DNA of 64,000 nucleotides from Vitreoscilla filiformis (GTDB lineage Bacteria; Pseudomonadota; Gammaproteobacteria; Burkholderiales; Burkholderiaceae_C). The notes under the pieces were generated by a model. It did not search any database. It was not told the DNA's origin and saw only the letters and a list, made by a program, of their open reading frames with translations. Positions 63,142 through 64,000 of the stretch are shown here, piece by piece. The position numbers and the translations under genes are program-made. Location: the NCBI RefSeq assembly GCF_002222655.1, contig NZ_CP022423.1, positions 1,674,001 through 1,738,000 of the forward strand, given 5' to 3'. Positions within the stretch are counted from its first letter, which is position 1, and the number at the start of each line of letters is the position of its first letter.

Positions 63142-63443
63142 CCACGCTCACCATCCTGCCCGCCGGTGTCACCACCGAAGTTGAAGCCGGCACGCCCTTG
63201 CTCCAAGCCCTGATCAACGCCGGGCAGCAATTGATCACCAAGTGCGGTGGCAAAGCCAGTTGCGGCGCGTGCCATTTGTTTGTCACCCAGGGGCGCAAAG
63301 GCGTGTCCAAGCTGACGCCAGCGGAAAACGCCAAACTCGACACCCTGGTCGGCATCGGCAACAAAAGCCGTTTGGCTTGCCAAGTCACCGTGCTGGGCAC
63401 CGAGCCGGTGACGGTGGAGTTGCTGGGCGCCTTGTCGGGCTGA
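63138..63443 (+). CDS. Plant-type 2Fe-2S ferredoxin of the nif operon
   Basis: 101 residues. Cysteine pattern ITKCGGKASCGACHLFVTQG and a late RLACQV give C-x5-C-x2-C...C. It is a candidate nitrogenase-linked electron carrier. It is coupled to the SIR2-like gene by ATGA. Confidence 0.85.
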   Translation: MTTLTILPAGVTTEVEAGTPLLQALINAGQQLITKCGGKASCGACHLFVTQGRKGVSKLTPAENAKLDTLVGIGNKSRLACQVTVLGTEPVTVELLGALSG

Positions 63444-63451
63444 GGCCCTCA

Positions 63452-64000
63452 TGAACCTGCTGCTCGACGCCTCTCAAACCCAGGCCCTGGTGGCCCAGCA
63501 CCCGCGCTTGGCCCACTTGTGCGAGGCGCTGCGGTTGTCGCACCGCATTGAAGTGCCCAGTGGCCAGTTGGCGCTGGCGGAGCTGCACACGCTGGCGGCG
63601 CTGCTGGCCCCGGCCAACGCTGACGCCAACGCGCCCGCTCTGGGCCCGGTGGCGCAAGTGCGGGGCCTGATTGCGGCGCGTGCAGCGGGCGGCCCCACCT
63701 TTGGCAAAACCGACGATCTGGAGCAACTGCTGCCCGCCCTGGCGGCCTACCTGGGCGAAGGTGCCCAGCGCGGCTGGTTGTTTGCCATGCAAGCCAGCGG
63801 GCGCCCGTTGCCGTGGGTGGTGACGCGGCTGGACTACATCGCCCCCTCCAACGAGGAAATGGGCAAGGTGCTGATCGAGCTGAAGGCGCATGTGCGGCTG
63901 GGCATCGTCAGCCAGACCTTGCGCATCGCGGAAGCGGATCTGCGCGGCCTCACCGTGCCCGAGCTGCTGGCGGCCAAAGGCTGGCTGAAAGAATCCCCCG
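63452..64000 (+). CDS. Nif operon protein, 3' partial, function unknown
   Basis: 183 residues before the window edge; the frame is still open. It starts MNLLLDASQTQALVAQHPRL, is Ala/Leu-rich and helical, and contains PWVVTRLDYIAPSNEEMGKVL and LRIAEADLRGLTVPELLAAKGWL. No recognisable catalytic motif is present in the visible part. It lies 8 bp after the ferredoxin gene and is probably co-transcribed. Confidence 0.65.

Overview
The window looks like a chromosomal segment of a diazotrophic, aromatic-degrading betaproteobacterium. The very G+C-rich coding, the box-type benzoate genes, the NifA with an oxygen-sensing cysteine motif and the nif gene order all point to Burkholderiales, possibly the Sphaerotilus/Leptothrix/Ideonella group. 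The genus is inference only. Both ends cut through genes.

Positions 1-10056 hold an aerobic benzoyl-CoA (box) pathway operon on the + strand. It contains a 3,4-dehydroadipyl-CoA semialdehyde dehydrogenase (5' end missing), benzoate-CoA ligase, an alpha/beta hydrolase, a five-part LIV-type ABC importer whose binding-protein gene is frameshifted, and 3-oxoadipyl-CoA thiolase. Positions 10057-13200 are a more A/T-rich insert with one SMC/Rad50-like ATPase gene. It is closed on the right by a second, silently diverged copy of the last 117 bp of the thiolase gene. Positions 13327-17563 hold housekeeping genes: an anion permease, a zinc-ribbon membrane protein, exonuclease III, a DUF167 protein and a phosphopantetheinyl transferase.

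A bifunctional acyl-CoA synthetase/GNAT gene (18005-20697) is frameshifted. It is followed by a clearly A/T-rich two-gene island (about 20698-25265): a KAP-type membrane P-loop NTPase, interrupted by an in-frame TAG, and an unrecognised 793-residue partner. Positions 25266-33402 carry a DUF3717/DUF1289 protein, a CpxAR-like two-component system with a Spy/CpxP-like protein, DNA polymerase IV, a YbaN protein, bacteriohemerythrin, an FMN-dependent hydroxy-acid oxidase, an NTF2-like protein and a LysR regulator.

Positions 33468-64000 are a nitrogen-fixation region. An isc operon (iscS-iscU-iscA-iscA-hscA-fdx) with a -24/-12 promoter is followed by a large RTX repeat protein, then nifV-nifW, fixABCX with a ferritin-like protein and a 2Fe-2S ferredoxin, and nifA. 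Two polysaccharide genes lie on the opposite strand. A long nifB operon then runs off the window: nifB-fdxN-hesB-like-unknown-LRV-nifZ-nifZ-like-unknown-nifS-nifT-unknown-DegT-like-SIR2-like-ferredoxin-unknown. The nifV, fixA and nifB promoters share one layout: NifA site TGT-N10-ACA, an IHF consensus, then a sigma-54 site. nifA itself has an Fnr/Anr-type box upstream. NifA therefore probably drives cofactor genes (nifB, nifV), electron supply (fixABCX, ferredoxins) and a dedicated Fe-S assembly operon together.

Four otherwise intact genes carry a disabling change: three single-base losses and one in-frame stop. These are either assembly errors or real decay. Five copies of a C/T-rich palindromic repeat sit between genes.
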